This document shows positions 1-8,579 of a stretch of DNA of 64,000 nt, in pieces (position 1 is the stretch's first letter; each line of letters begins with the position of its first letter). The translations under genes and the position numbers were made by a program. Source of the DNA: Streptomyces cinerochromogenes. Lineage in GTDB: Bacteria; Actinomycetota; Actinomycetes; Streptomycetales; Streptomycetaceae. Under the pieces are notes generated by a model. It ran no database searches. It was given only the letters and a program-made list of their open reading frames with translations, and was not told the origin of the DNA. Where the stretch lies: the NCBI RefSeq assembly GCF_014648635.1, contig NZ_BMRM01000018.1, forward strand, positions 62,001-126,000, in the 5' to 3' direction.

Positions 1-1269
1 CGGGCTCCGGGGCGTGAACAGGCGCGGGCCCGCATGCTGACCTTCTACAACCGGAGGGCGCACGCGGCCGCGCTCCGCGTGCACTGGACGCCGGGTCTGC
101 CCGAGCCCGACTTCTTCTCCGACAGAGAGGAGGCGCTGGCCTGGCTGGACGCAGAGCGACACGCCCTGGTGAGCCTCGTCCAGGAGGCCGAAGGCGCCTG
201 GTACGCCCCCGCGGCCGTCGACCTGGCTCTGTGCCTGGCGCCCTTCCTGGCCTTGCGACGGCACTTCAGCGACCTGGTCACCGTCAGCCGGGCGGCTCAG
301 CGGATGGCGCACCGCAGGGGCGACCGCTGGAGCGAGGCCGTGGCGTGCACCAACCTCGGTCGCGCGCTGTCGTACCTGGGGCGAGCGACGGAGGCGATCG
401 ACGCCCACGTCGAGGCACGTGCGCTGTTCCGGGGCATCAGCGACCGCCAGGGCGAGGCCGAGGCCATGCACGACTTCGGCAGCACACTCGTGGCGGCGCG
501 ACGTCACGGGGAAGCCGCCGACGTCTTCACCCGAGCCCGCGAGCTGTTCCAGGGCATCGGCGACCGCTGGGGCGAGGCGATGGCCTGGTACAACCTCGGC
601 CACACACTGCGTGAAGCGGGAGAGCCGCCAAGGGCAGTCGACGCCCACGCCCGCGCCGGCGGACTGTTCAGAGAACTCGGCGACCGCGAGGGCGAGGCCA
701 TGGCCTGGAGCGGCCTCGGCCTCGCCCTGGGGGACGTGGGGGAGACGGAGCAGGCCATCGATGCCCACGCCCGTGCCCGCGACCTCTTCCATGAGCTCGG
801 TGACCGCGTGAGCGAGGCCTCGGCGTGGATCGACCGCGGTTCCGTCCTCGTGCGTGCCGAGCGCCGGTCCGAGGCCGCCGGTGCCATCAGGCACGCCCAG
901 GAGCTCCTCCGGGGAACGGCCAACCGCGCGGGAGACGCCACGAAGTGGCACGGCCTCGCTGTCGTCCTGCGGGACATGGGGCGGACAGAGGACGCCATCG
1001 AGGCGTTCGGCACCGCCCTGGAGCTCCATCGCAGGGGCGACGACTGGTACGAGACCGGACGTACCCTGAACCATCTCGCGCGCGCTCACCACGACACCGG
1101 GAATCTCGCCGCAGCCGGGCAGACCTACGCTCGGGCCGCCGACGTGTACGGCCGTGCCGGGGCCCTCACGGAAGCTGCCGAAGCCAGGGCTCTGGGTGAA
1201 CGATGCCGGAGCCACCGGGGCCCGGCCGGCCGCTGCGAACCGGACTCGCAGGCGCCTTACGGGGAATGA
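1..1269 (+). CDS. TPR-repeat protein, C-terminal part of a gene cut by the window edge
   Basis: The reading frame is open from base 1, so the gene starts outside the window; the first ATG at 34 is probably internal. From about residue 90 to 390 the protein consists of tetratricopeptide repeats with a period near 40 residues (GDRxxEAxAWxxLGxAL ... AIDAHxRARxLF). Before the repeats is a short segment (REQARARMLTFYNRRAHAAA) resembling the linker that follows NB-ARC/STAND ATPase modules in actinobacterial AfsR/NB-ARC-TPR proteins. That makes a regulatory ATPase with a TPR sensor the likeliest full-length product, but the ATPase half is not visible here. TPRs mediate protein-protein contacts; the partner cannot be told. 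The next gene is on the opposite strand only 12 bp away. Confidence 0.8.
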   Translation, partial: RAPGREQARARMLTFYNRRAHAAALRVHWTPGLPEPDFFSDREEALAWLDAERHALVSLVQEAEGAWYAPAAVDLALCLAPFLALRRHFSDLVTVSRAAQRMAHRRGDRWSEAVACTNLGRALSYLGRATEAIDAHVEARALFRGISDRQGEAEAMHDFGSTLVAARRHGEAADVFTRARELFQGIGDRWGEAMAWYNLGHTLREAGEPPRAVDAHARAGGLFRELGDREGEAMAWSGLGLALGDVGETEQAIDAHARARDLFHELGDRVSEASAWIDRGSVLVRAERRSEAAGAIRHAQELLRGTANRAGDATKWHGLAVVLRDMGRTEDAIEAFGTALELHRRGDDWYETGRTLNHLARAHHDTGNLAAAGQTYARAADVYGRAGALTEAAEARALGERCRSHRGPAGRCEPDSQAPYGE

Positions 1270-1281
1270 CCGAGGAGTACG

Positions 1282-2277
1282 TCAGGGGCGCCAGTCCGCC
1301 TCCATGTCGTGGGAGTCGGTCTTGGTGAGCTTGGTCGTTCCGGTGCCGTCCGCGTGGACCAGGTACAGGTGTTCGGGGTCCGCGTCGTCGCCCCCGCCTC
1401 GGGTGAAGACCAGACGGCTGCCGTCCGGGGACCACGAGGGGTACTTGTCGTTGAAGCGGGCCGAGGTGATGCGGTGCACTCCGGTGCCGTCGGGGCGGAC
1501 GAGATAGAGGTGCGCGAAGCCCGAGGAGTCGACCCGGCTGAAGACGATGCGGTTGCCGTGCGACCAGTCCGGCGTCCAGTCGTGGGAGCCGGAACCGGTG
1601 ACCGCCGTCTGGGCCAGGGTGGACAGCCGGATCCGCATCACCCTGCTGTGTCCGCCGGCGTCCGCCCGGCTGAACGCGAGGAACTTGCCGTCCGGGGACC
1701 ACGTCGGATGGAGGTCGTCCGCCGAGGTGTGGGTGAGCCGGGTGGCGGGAGTGCCGTCGATCTCGGCCACCTAGATCTCGCGCTGGGTGCCGACCGGCTT
1801 GGCGTAGGCGATCCGCTTGCCGTCCGGGGACCACGCCGGGTCGGATGCGCCCTTGGTGCCGGGGACGGCCTTCAGGCCGCCGCCCGTCGTCTTCATCGTC
1901 CAGACGCCGTCGATGGCGCCGCCGGATCCGTAGCGCACGAAGGCCACCCGTTTGCCGTCCGGGGACCAGCTGGGCATCACGTCGCTGACGGTGGAGGTGT
2001 GGGTGAGTCCGACCGGCGTGCCGCCGCCGGCCGAGATGGCGTACAGGTCCTCGACGGGGGCTCCCGCGGTGTAGCGGGCGAAGACGATGGGGTGGTCCGC
2101 CGCCGCTCCCGCGTTCCCTGCTGCGTTGAGCGTCAAGGGCACGGTCATGGCGAGCACGGTGGCGGCCACGGCCGCCCGGCGCCGCCGCGTCGTGCCGGCT
2201 CCGCCCGTCCTGACGGTTCTTCGTGCCGCCCCTTCGGCGATACCGCCGCTGCCGGTCTTGTGGTGCAGGTGCGTCAA
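1282..2277 (-). pseudogene. TolB-like beta-propeller exported protein, interrupted by an in-frame stop
   Basis: Two open segments in the same frame are separated only by a TAG codon at 1771-1773. Read through, they form one protein of about 330 residues. The N-terminus is a basic stretch plus a hydrophobic segment (RRRRAAVAATVLAMTVPL), a secretion signal. Five WD40-like/PD40 blades follow, each with a WSPDGK-type motif, as in the TolB propeller family. At the break the sequence reads REI-stop-VAEIDG, where this repeat family usually has YVAE-like residues; TAC or TAT to TAG is a one-base change. The start is probably TTG at 2277, preceded by GGGGGG; an upstream in-frame start at 2340 is less likely. 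It is either a recent pseudogene or a sequencing error. Function unknown; such proteins are extracytoplasmic binding propellers. Confidence 0.75.
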
Positions 2278-2471
2278 GGTGTCCCCCCGATGGCTCGTCC
2301 GCGGCCCGCTGCGGGCCGCTCCGGCGGGTAAACATCCCACCCGGCGGAGCTCCGGGGAAGCGACGATGGCCGACGGTACGGGCTCTGTGACACGTTCCGG
2401 ACGCCGCCGTCACACGCGCGGGGTGCGGACCGGCGGTGACCGGATGTCAGGGCGCGGACGGTGACCGGATG

Positions 2472-3017
2472 TCAGGGCGCCTCCGCCATGAAGTCGGCGA
2501 CCAGGTCCGCCGGATTGGCGCTCGACGTCAGCTCGAACATCGCGTCCGGGTCGAACATGTCGTAGAGGATCACCGGCACCGGCCGCCCCAGCACCGCCAC
2601 GATCCGGCCGCTGTCGTGGAGGTGCCTGGCCGCCGCGACGCACACCTCGTAGAACCATTCGACCAGCCGTTCGCCGCGGTCGTCCGCCTCCTCGTCGTCC
2701 TCGTACCAGAGCCCCCGGGACTCGGCCTCCCGCCGGTGCGACCGCGCGCCGTCAGGGTCACGTCCGACGGTTCTCACCCCTTCGAGTCCCGTCTCGGGGA
2801 AGAACGCGTAACTCCAGCGTGCCTCCCAGGCATCCGGCATCTGCCGCGCCGCCGCCACAGCGTCGGCCTCGGTCGTGTAGCCGATCGCCACGTACGGATA
2901 CCGCGGATCCTGGTCGACGCTGTCGACGCGGAACGTCACCGCGTAGATCCCGCTGTCCGCCGGGAACTCTCCGACGACCTCGCCGGCGACCCGTTCCATA
3001 TGTTCTCCGAACGCCAT
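2472..3017 (-). CDS. hypothetical protein (DUF4303-like?)
   Basis: A protein of 181 residues. The ATG at 3017 was chosen because GAGGAAGGG lies 5 bases upstream; the frame stays open further upstream without another good ribosome site. It is acidic and has no signal peptide or membrane segment. The arrangement of aromatic residues (WSYAFFPETG near residue 75, then EWFYEVCVAAARHLHDSG, then VPVILYDMFD) loosely recalls DUF4303-type proteins, which sometimes act as immunity proteins, but I cannot confirm membership. There is no obvious operon partner: the MarR gene beyond it is also on the minus strand but 270 bp away. Confidence 0.6.
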   Translation of the reverse strand: MAFGEHMERVAGEVVGEFPADSGIYAVTFRVDSVDQDPRYPYVAIGYTTEADAVAAARQMPDAWEARWSYAFFPETGLEGVRTVGRDPDGARSHRREAESRGLWYEDDEEADDRGERLVEWFYEVCVAAARHLHDSGRIVAVLGRPVPVILYDMFDPDAMFELTSSANPADLVADFMAEAP

Positions 3018-3290
3018 ACGAGCCCTTCCTCGATGAGGTCGAAGATCATAGAGAACGCGAGGAGCGGAACTGCGTCGCCCCCCCGGCTCCGGCGGTTCGC
3101 CCACGGCGCGACCGGGTGACCGGACCGGACGGCCTGATCCGCCCGCCCGGCAGGGTGGGGGACCCGGGCCATGGGTCGCCCGGGCGGCGGCCGCCGCCCG
3201 TTCCCTACAGCTCCGGGTCCTCCCGAGGCGGGCGTGCAGACCCGTGCAGGCCGGGTGTTCCCACCCGCCCTGGACCGGGGGGGATGTCCA

Positions 3291-3767
3291 TCAGCCTGTG
3301 GGCATGCCGGTCCGGTTGCGTTCGAGTACGGAGCGCAGCTTCGAGATGGCGCGGACGGCGGCCGCGCCGGAGGGCCCGTCGAGCGTGTCTGCGATCAGCG
3401 TGGTGAGTCCGTCGGTGAAGGTTCTCTCCGCCGCGTAGACGAGTTGCGAGCCGTCGTCGGTCAGGGCCAGCAGGGAGGACCGGCGATCGGATGGATTCGG
3501 CTGCCGGACGATCCATCCCTGTTTCTCCAGGCGGTCGGCGCTCTTGCTGGTCGCCCCGACGCCGATGGCGAACTCGGCGGCGATGTCCGCCACGCGAGCC
3601 CCGGGATGGTCGCGCAGGAAGCGCAGGAACTCGAACTGCGAGGTGACGATCCCGTGCCGCTCACGGAGACGGTCGTTGAGGGCGTTGTACAGACGCGTCT
3701 CGCAGCGGACCAGATCGGCGAAGAAGCCCGGGAGGTCGACTTCGTCACCGCTCAATCTATATGCCAT
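3291..3767 (-). CDS. MarR-family transcriptional regulator
   Basis: A protein of 158 residues, standard MarR size. The winged helix spans about residues 35-105: a recognition helix region (ARVADIAAEFAIGVGATSKSADRLEKQGWIVR) followed by the wing motif NPSDRRSSLLALTDDG, which is the family signature DxRxxxxxLT. Flanking helices form the dimer interface. The gene is divergent from the alpha/beta hydrolase gene at 3811, and its own ATG lies inside a perfect 20-bp AT-rich palindrome (3757-3776), so the protein very probably represses both genes from that site until a ligand, perhaps a substrate of the hydrolase, is bound. Confidence 0.9.
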   Translation of the reverse strand: MAYRLSGDEVDLPGFFADLVRCETRLYNALNDRLRERHGIVTSQFEFLRFLRDHPGARVADIAAEFAIGVGATSKSADRLEKQGWIVRQPNPSDRRSSLLALTDDGSQLVYAAERTFTDGLTTLIADTLDGPSGAAAVRAISKLRSVLERNRTGMPTG

Positions 3768-3776
3768 GGCATATAG
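3757..3776. promoter_or_regulatory. Perfect 20-bp palindrome, candidate MarR operator
   Basis: CTATATGCCATGGCATATAG is perfectly self-complementary and strikingly AT-rich for this genome. It covers the start codon of the MarR gene on the minus strand (ATG at 3767-3765) and lies 35 bp before the ATG of the divergent hydrolase. Size and position fit a MarR dimer site controlling both genes. Confidence 0.75.
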
Positions 3777-3810
3777 TGTAGAGGAAGCTACTTACGGCGG
3801 GAGCACACCC

Positions 3811-4734
3811 ATGAGCAAGGAACAACGCGCCCGGATCGACGCGATGATGCGGCAGCCGCGGCCCGAGGGCCCCCGGTCGGCCGAGGAACTGCGGGCCGGA
3901 TTCAAGGCGTTGATGGCCCAGATGATCGTGCCCGACGGCATCCGCACCACGCGGACGACGCTCGGCAACCGATCCGCCCTGCATGTCGAGCCGGGCAACG
4001 GGCCCCGCGCCGGGACGATCCTGTACTTCCACGGCGGCAGCTTCGTGTTCGGCTCCCCCGAGACCGCCCTGCCGCTGACGGGACACCTCGTGGCCAAGAC
4101 CGGCTTCAGGGCGTACTCGCCGGACTACCGGCTTGCCCCCGAGCACCCGTTCCCGGCCGCGATCGAAGACACCCTGAGCGCCTACCGCGACCTCCTCGAC
4201 AGAGGCACAGACCCCTCGGCCATCGCGTTCGCCGGCGACTCCGCCGGCGGCGGCCTCACCGTCACCACCTGCCTCGCCGCCCGTGACGCGGGCCTCCCAC
4301 TGCCCGCCGCCATCGTGGCGTTCTCCCCTGGCCTCGACGCCACCCGCACGGGCGAGAGCATGGACACCAAGGAAGGCATCGACCCGATCTTCACCCGTGA
4401 GACCGTTGAACACACCGGGGCCATGTACCTGGCCGGGGCCGACCCCCACCAGCCCCTGCTCAGCCCGGCTGTCCTCGCCGACCTGACCGGCTTCCCTCCC
4501 ATGCTGATCCAAGTGGGAACGAACGAGATCCTGCTGGACGACTCCACGCGCCTTGCCGCGCGTGGGAGGGCGGCCGGGGTGGACGTCATCCTGGACGTCA
4601 CCGCCGACGTGCCGCACGTTTTCCAGTCGTTCGCCGGCGTTCTGGACGAGGCGGACGAGGCACTGGACCGCGCGGCTCTCTTCCTCAGGCAGCGACTTGG
4701 CGCTGGGTGCGCGGCAAACGCGTCAGCGAAGTAG
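3811..4734 (+). CDS. alpha/beta hydrolase, hormone-sensitive-lipase (family IV) esterase
   Basis: A cytoplasmic carboxylesterase of 307 residues. The oxyanion-hole motif HGGS is at residues 74-77, the nucleophile motif GDSAGG puts the catalytic serine at 144, and the other triad members are probably Asp243 or Asp244 (GTNEILLDDS) and His269 (DVPHVFQ). All are diagnostic of the HSL/family IV esterases, which hydrolyse short acyl esters. The ATG at 3811 is preferred (GGGAG 7 bases upstream); a second in-frame ATG lies inside the palindrome at 3766. It is divergent from, and probably repressed by, the MarR gene at 3291-3767. The physiological substrate is unknown. Confidence 0.9.
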   Translation: MSKEQRARIDAMMRQPRPEGPRSAEELRAGFKALMAQMIVPDGIRTTRTTLGNRSALHVEPGNGPRAGTILYFHGGSFVFGSPETALPLTGHLVAKTGFRAYSPDYRLAPEHPFPAAIEDTLSAYRDLLDRGTDPSAIAFAGDSAGGGLTVTTCLAARDAGLPLPAAIVAFSPGLDATRTGESMDTKEGIDPIFTRETVEHTGAMYLAGADPHQPLLSPAVLADLTGFPPMLIQVGTNEILLDDSTRLAARGRAAGVDVILDVTADVPHVFQSFAGVLDEADEALDRAALFLRQRLGAGCAANASAK

Positions 4735-4971
4735 GTTCAGCCCCAGTCCGCGGAAGCTGTCGGGCACCACACCGGCAGCGGCTCCCGGACGCCGTGGGGC
4801 ACGGCTTCGCCCACCTCCGAAACTGACGCGTGCTCGGCAAGGTCCCGCACCCGGCACGAGCACCCCGAACTCTGCGCACCCCAGAGCTGTGACCAGCAGC
4901 ATCACGATGCACCGTGCTCGTTCACCACAGCGCCGGTCGGGACTTCCTTGCGGCGGCAGAAGTCCGGCGCG

Positions 4972-5757
4972 TCAGGCAAGAGCCGCCAGGGCCGCTTCGG
5001 AGGGACTTTCGGCCGTCGCCTGATACACGATGATCACCTGATGCTCGGCGCCGCCGACGGTGAGCGCCTGCCTTCGCAGGGCGAGGCTGCCGACGACCGG
5101 ATGCGTGAAACGCTTGAGTTCGTCCCGGGCGGGCCGCGTCTCGTGCCGCATCCACAGACGACGGAACTCCTCGTCCGTCTCCAGCTCGGCGATCAGACGG
5201 ACGGTCTCGGGGTCGCGTGGGTCGGCTTCGGCGCGCAGGGCCGCTGCGGTCTGCGCGGCTACCTCTGCCCAGTCGGGGAAGAGCCGGCGGGACGCCGGGT
5301 CGAGGAACACCGCTCGGACCAGGTTGCTCCCGGGCCGGTACATCGGGGCGAGCGCACAGGCTTTCTTGTTCGCCGCCAGTACGTCGAAGCACCGGTCGCG
5401 GACGTACGCGGGGCGGTCCGCCCAGGCGTCGAGCAGCCGGTGCACGTCCGCGGAGACCTCGGTCCGCGACGGCGGCACGGGGGCGTAACCGGCGAGGGCG
5501 TGCAGGTGGGCGCAGGCGTCGGCGTCCAGCTTCAGTGCCCGCGCGAGGGAGCGCAGTACCTGGGACGAGGGGTGCCGGTCGACGCCCTGTTCGAGCCGGA
5601 CCAGGTACGGCTCGCTGATTCCGGCGAGGTGGGCCAGTTCTTCCCGGCGCAGTCCTGCCACCCGGCGGCGTCCGCCTGCGGGCACCGCCGCGTCCGCCGG
5701 AGCGACCCGTCCGCGCCGGGCCTTGAGGAAGTCTCCCAGAAGATTGTCGGCCGCCAT
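4972..5757 (-). CDS. XRE-family regulator with MmyB-like C-terminal domain
   Basis: A protein of 261 residues. The N-terminal helix-turn-helix (about residues 30-75) contains RRRVAGLRREELAHLAGIS followed by YLVRLEQG, the typical MmyB-type XRE signature of actinobacteria. The remainder is the MmyB-like ligand-binding domain: a tract around FDVLAANKKACAL, then a C-terminal HPVVGSLALRRQAL stretch. ATG at 5757 is the start because the frame upstream runs into the divergent dehydrogenase gene. Members of this family commonly regulate an adjacent divergent SDR or oxidoreductase gene, the arrangement seen here. Confidence 0.9.
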   Translation of the reverse strand: MAADNLLGDFLKARRGRVAPADAAVPAGGRRRVAGLRREELAHLAGISEPYLVRLEQGVDRHPSSQVLRSLARALKLDADACAHLHALAGYAPVPPSRTEVSADVHRLLDAWADRPAYVRDRCFDVLAANKKACALAPMYRPGSNLVRAVFLDPASRRLFPDWAEVAAQTAAALRAEADPRDPETVRLIAELETDEEFRRLWMRHETRPARDELKRFTHPVVGSLALRRQALTVGGAEHQVIIVYQATAESPSEAALAALA

Positions 5758-5769
5758 GATGCGAGGGTA

Positions 5770-5782
5770 ACCCTGCAAGGGT
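5770..5782. promoter_or_regulatory. Short inverted repeat between divergent XRE and SDR genes
   Basis: ACCCT-GCA-AGGGT is the only symmetric element in the 63-bp gap between the two start codons (5757 and 5821). Its position suggests an operator for the XRE protein, but five-base arms are short and arise by chance in GC-rich DNA. Confidence 0.35.
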
Positions 5783-5820
5783 GCTGGCTGGCCAGGTGGG
5801 AACGGCGCAGGCTCGATGTC

Positions 5821-6627
5821 ATGAAGACCTGGTTCATCACCGGCGCGTCCCGCGGCTTCGGCCGTATCTGGGCCGAGGCCGCTCTCGACCGCGGCGACCG
5901 TGTCGCCGCCACCGCACGTGACCCCGAGACCCTGCAACCGCTCCTTGACACACACGGGGACGACATCCTCCCGTTCCGCCTCGACGTGACCGACCGCACC
6001 GCCGTGACCGCCGCGGTGCAGCGGGCCGCCGAGGTCTTCGGCCGCCTGGACGTGGTCGTCAACAACGCGGGCTACGGCTTGTTCGGCATGGTCGAGGAAA
6101 CCACCGAGGAACAGGCTCGCGCGCAGCTCGACACCAACCTGTTCGGCCCGTTGTGGGTGACGCAGGCGGCCCTGCCGTACCTGCGGGCCCAGGGCAGCGG
6201 TCACATCCTGCAGGTCTCCAGCCTCGGAGGCCTCGCCGCCTTCCCCACACTCGGGCTGTACAACGCCTCCAAGTGGGCCCTGGAGGGAATGAGCGAGGCC
6301 CTGGCCCAGGAGATCGCCCCCTTCGGGATCCACGTGACGCTGCTCGAACCCGGCCCCTACGACACCGACTGGTCGGGCGCCTCCGCAGTGCACACCGAGC
6401 CGCTCCCCGCCTACGAACCCGTCCGCGCCGCACGCCGGGCCGGTGCGTCCGCCCGCACGCCCCAGGACGCGCGAGACACCGCCGCCGTTGTCCTCGAACT
6501 CGTCGACACCGACGCACCGCCCCTGCGGCTCTTCCTCGGCACCTACCCCTATCCGGTTGTCGAGGCGGCCTATCGGAAGCGGCTCGACACATGGAACGAG
6601 TGGCGGCACCTCGCCTCCCGTGCGTGA
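5821..6627 (+). CDS. Short-chain dehydrogenase/reductase (SDR)
   Basis: A classical SDR of 268 residues. The NAD(P)-binding motif TGASRGFG is at residues 8-15, NNAG at about 81-84, and the active site is a Ser in VSSLGG plus the YNASK tetrad (Tyr and Lys near 151-155). Arg in GASRGFG and the ARD that follows the second strand suggest NADPH preference, as in the oxidoreductases related to SDR5-type retinol dehydrogenases. Substrate unknown. It is divergent from the XRE gene 63 bp away, which probably controls it. No strong ribosome site precedes the ATG. Confidence 0.92.
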   Translation: MKTWFITGASRGFGRIWAEAALDRGDRVAATARDPETLQPLLDTHGDDILPFRLDVTDRTAVTAAVQRAAEVFGRLDVVVNNAGYGLFGMVEETTEEQARAQLDTNLFGPLWVTQAALPYLRAQGSGHILQVSSLGGLAAFPTLGLYNASKWALEGMSEALAQEIAPFGIHVTLLEPGPYDTDWSGASAVHTEPLPAYEPVRAARRAGASARTPQDARDTAAVVLELVDTDAPPLRLFLGTYPYPVVEAAYRKRLDTWNEWRHLASRA

Positions 6628-6810
6628 CCGGCACGGAGCATCCAGCGGCCTCCAGGACCCCCACGCGTCACCTGCTGCACGCTGTCACCGGCATCGGGTA
6701 CGGCACGCTTCGACGGCAGCCGGTGCGTCTGCCCGCGCCGACGTGACAGGAACAGGGCGCCCTGCGGCTCGGTGACAACCGGCCTGCCCTTGCGACTGCC
6801 GACGATCAGC

Positions 6811-6891
6811 CGATTCCCCACCGTAGGCCGCAAGAACAGCTGGCAGCTGGCCGGGCTCGCCGGTCATCGCACCCCCCGTTGGATGCCGTCC
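6811..6891 (+). pseudogene. IS701-family transposase remnant
   Basis: Translation gives VGRKNSWQLAGLAGHRTP, which closely resembles the N-terminal motif of IS701/DDE_5 transposases (GRKNxWQLAExxGxxTPDG). Nothing else of the gene is recognisable. The surrounding 6628-7082 stretch has no intact gene, so this is the relic of an old insertion. Confidence 0.6.
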
Positions 6892-7082
6892 CGCCCGTTC
6901 GCGGCCGGATTGGCCGGTAGTCGAGCGGACCTTGGCCGGGACTGGCTCCACGGCTTCCGCCGACTGCGGCCTTCTTGAGACGTTCCGTGACGAGGCCTCG
7001 GCCACCGCACCTGTCGACGCCGATGATTCCCGGCCCGTGCGGGAGTCTGTCTTTCGACAGCAATCTCCTGGAAGGCGGCCTC

Positions 7083-8231
7083 ATGACGACCCTGCACGAC
7101 TTGCTCGAAGCCCACGTCGGTGCCGGTACGCTGCCGGGAGCGGTTGGCCTCGTGGCCCGGGGTGACCAGGTCGAGGTGGTGGCCGTCGGCACGCAGGACG
7201 CCGGTGACGGCGCCCCGATGGCGAGGGACTCCATCTTCCGGGTCGCCTCGATCACCAAGTCCGTCACCGCCGCCGCACTGCTGATCCTCCTGGAGGAGGG
7301 CAGGGTCGCACTGGACGACCCGATCGGGATGTGGCTGCCGGAGCTGGGGAAGCCGGTGGTCGTGCGCACGCCGGCGAGCCCGGTGGACGACGTGGTGCCG
7401 GCCGACCGGCCCATCACCGTATTCGACGTGCTGGCCTCCCAGGCCGGGTACGGATTCCCCTCCGACTTCACACTGCCGGCGGTGCAGGAGTTGTTCACGG
7501 TGCAAAAGGACGGCCGGGTGCCGAGCAACTTCCCGCCGGCCGACGCGTGGATGGCGGCGCTCGGCCGCATCCCGCTGCTGTACCAACCGGGCGCTGCCTG
7601 GCTGTACGACACCTGCTCCGTCCTGCAGGGGGTACTGATTTCGCGGGTCACCGGACAGCCGCTGCCGGAGTTCCTGACGGAGCGGATCTTCGGGCCGCTG
7701 GGCATGGTCGACACCGGTTTCGAGGTGCCGGCCGCCAAGCGGGACCGGTTCACCAGCTTCTACAGGCCAGGCGACGACGGCAGCCTGGAGCTCGCCGACG
7801 GCCCGGATGGCGAGTGGAGCAGCCTGCCCGCGCTACCGCTCGGCAATGGCGGGCTGGCCTCGACCGCCGACGACTGGCTGGCCTTCTGCCGGATGTTGCT
7901 GGCCGGCGGGGTGGCGGCCGACGGCCACCGGGTGCTGTCGGCCGACTCCGTGCGCATGATGACCACCGACCATACGAATCCTGCGCAGCGCGACATCGGC
8001 CGGCTGTTCCTGGAGGGCCAGGGCTGGGGCTTCGGCGGCTCGGTTGACATCGACCGGACCAACCCGTGGAATGCGCCGGGCCGTTACGGCTGGGTCGGCG
8101 GCACGGGCACAGCGGCGCACATCGTCCCGGCCACGGGTACGGTCACCATCCTGCTGACTCAAGTGGCAGCCATGGGTCCCGTGCCGGCACCGGTGATCAG
8201 GGAGTTCTGGCGGTACGCGGCGAACGCCTGA
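7083..8231 (+). CDS. Serine hydrolase of the class C beta-lactamase/penicillin-binding family
   Basis: A protein of 382 residues with the beta-lactamase-related fold. The SxxK motif is S56-I-T-K59 (RVASITKSVTAA), the YxN-equivalent is the Tyr in WLYDTCS near 177, and the third motif is GWVGGTGT near 338, replacing KTG/HxG. No signal peptide is visible, so it is probably a cytoplasmic esterase or D-amino-peptidase of the EstB type rather than a true beta-lactamase. Start ATG at 7083 with GGAAGG upstream. It is isolated between two transposase remnants. Confidence 0.88.
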   Translation: MTTLHDLLEAHVGAGTLPGAVGLVARGDQVEVVAVGTQDAGDGAPMARDSIFRVASITKSVTAAALLILLEEGRVALDDPIGMWLPELGKPVVVRTPASPVDDVVPADRPITVFDVLASQAGYGFPSDFTLPAVQELFTVQKDGRVPSNFPPADAWMAALGRIPLLYQPGAAWLYDTCSVLQGVLISRVTGQPLPEFLTERIFGPLGMVDTGFEVPAAKRDRFTSFYRPGDDGSLELADGPDGEWSSLPALPLGNGGLASTADDWLAFCRMLLAGGVAADGHRVLSADSVRMMTTDHTNPAQRDIGRLFLEGQGWGFGGSVDIDRTNPWNAPGRYGWVGGTGTAAHIVPATGTVTILLTQVAAMGPVPAPVIREFWRYAANA

Positions 8232-8379
8232 CACCCGCATCTCACGCCCGTGGCCTCACGGCGGGCCCGGCTGACCGGGTGGCGAAAGCGGACCACGACG
8301 CATAGCTGTGTAAGCCCGCCAAGAGATCTTGCTGAGGTGTCCCGGTCGAGCGTGACTGGGGTGACGATCTGATCGTTCG

Positions 8380-8566
8380 GTGGGTGTGCCGGCTCGGCCG
8401 TGGATCGTGGACGATGACTTGTGGGCCCTGATCGAACCGCTGCTGCCACCCTGGCCGACGCGGTCGCCGGGGCCGAGGCCAGTGGATGATCGGCTCGCCT
8501 TCGAGTGATTGCACCGGACCCTGCTCGCCGAGCTCAACGCGGCCGGCGAGCCCGCCTGGGCCCCTG
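8380..8566 (+). pseudogene. IS5-family transposase fragment
   Basis: From GTG at 8380 the frame gives a typical IS5-group N-terminus (DDDLWALIEPLLPPWP then PRPVDDRLAFE), ends at TGA 8506-8508, and continues in frame as LHRTLLAELNAAGEPAW, which in intact members lies some distance further on. So the copy is truncated and internally deleted. It abuts the 3-prime end of the halogenase gene on the other strand. Confidence 0.7.
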
Positions 8567-8579
8567 TTCAGGCGGGCTC
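8548..8579. terminator. Stem-loop at the end of the halogenase gene
   Basis: GAGCCCGCCTG and CAGGCGGGCTC form a perfect 11-bp stem around a 10-nt loop, spanning the halogenase stop codon. There is no T-tract, as is usual in streptomycetes. One arm lies in the IS5 remnant, so the hairpin may have been created by that insertion. Confidence 0.55.

Noticed and set aside
4972..6609. 545-codon minus-strand frame over the SDR gene
   Set aside because: Only the part from 5757 is XRE; the remainder mirrors the SDR gene, whose motifs are clear on the plus strand.
7083..8231. True beta-lactamase resistance gene
   Set aside because: No signal peptide and no KTG motif; an esterase/peptidase-like relative is more likely.
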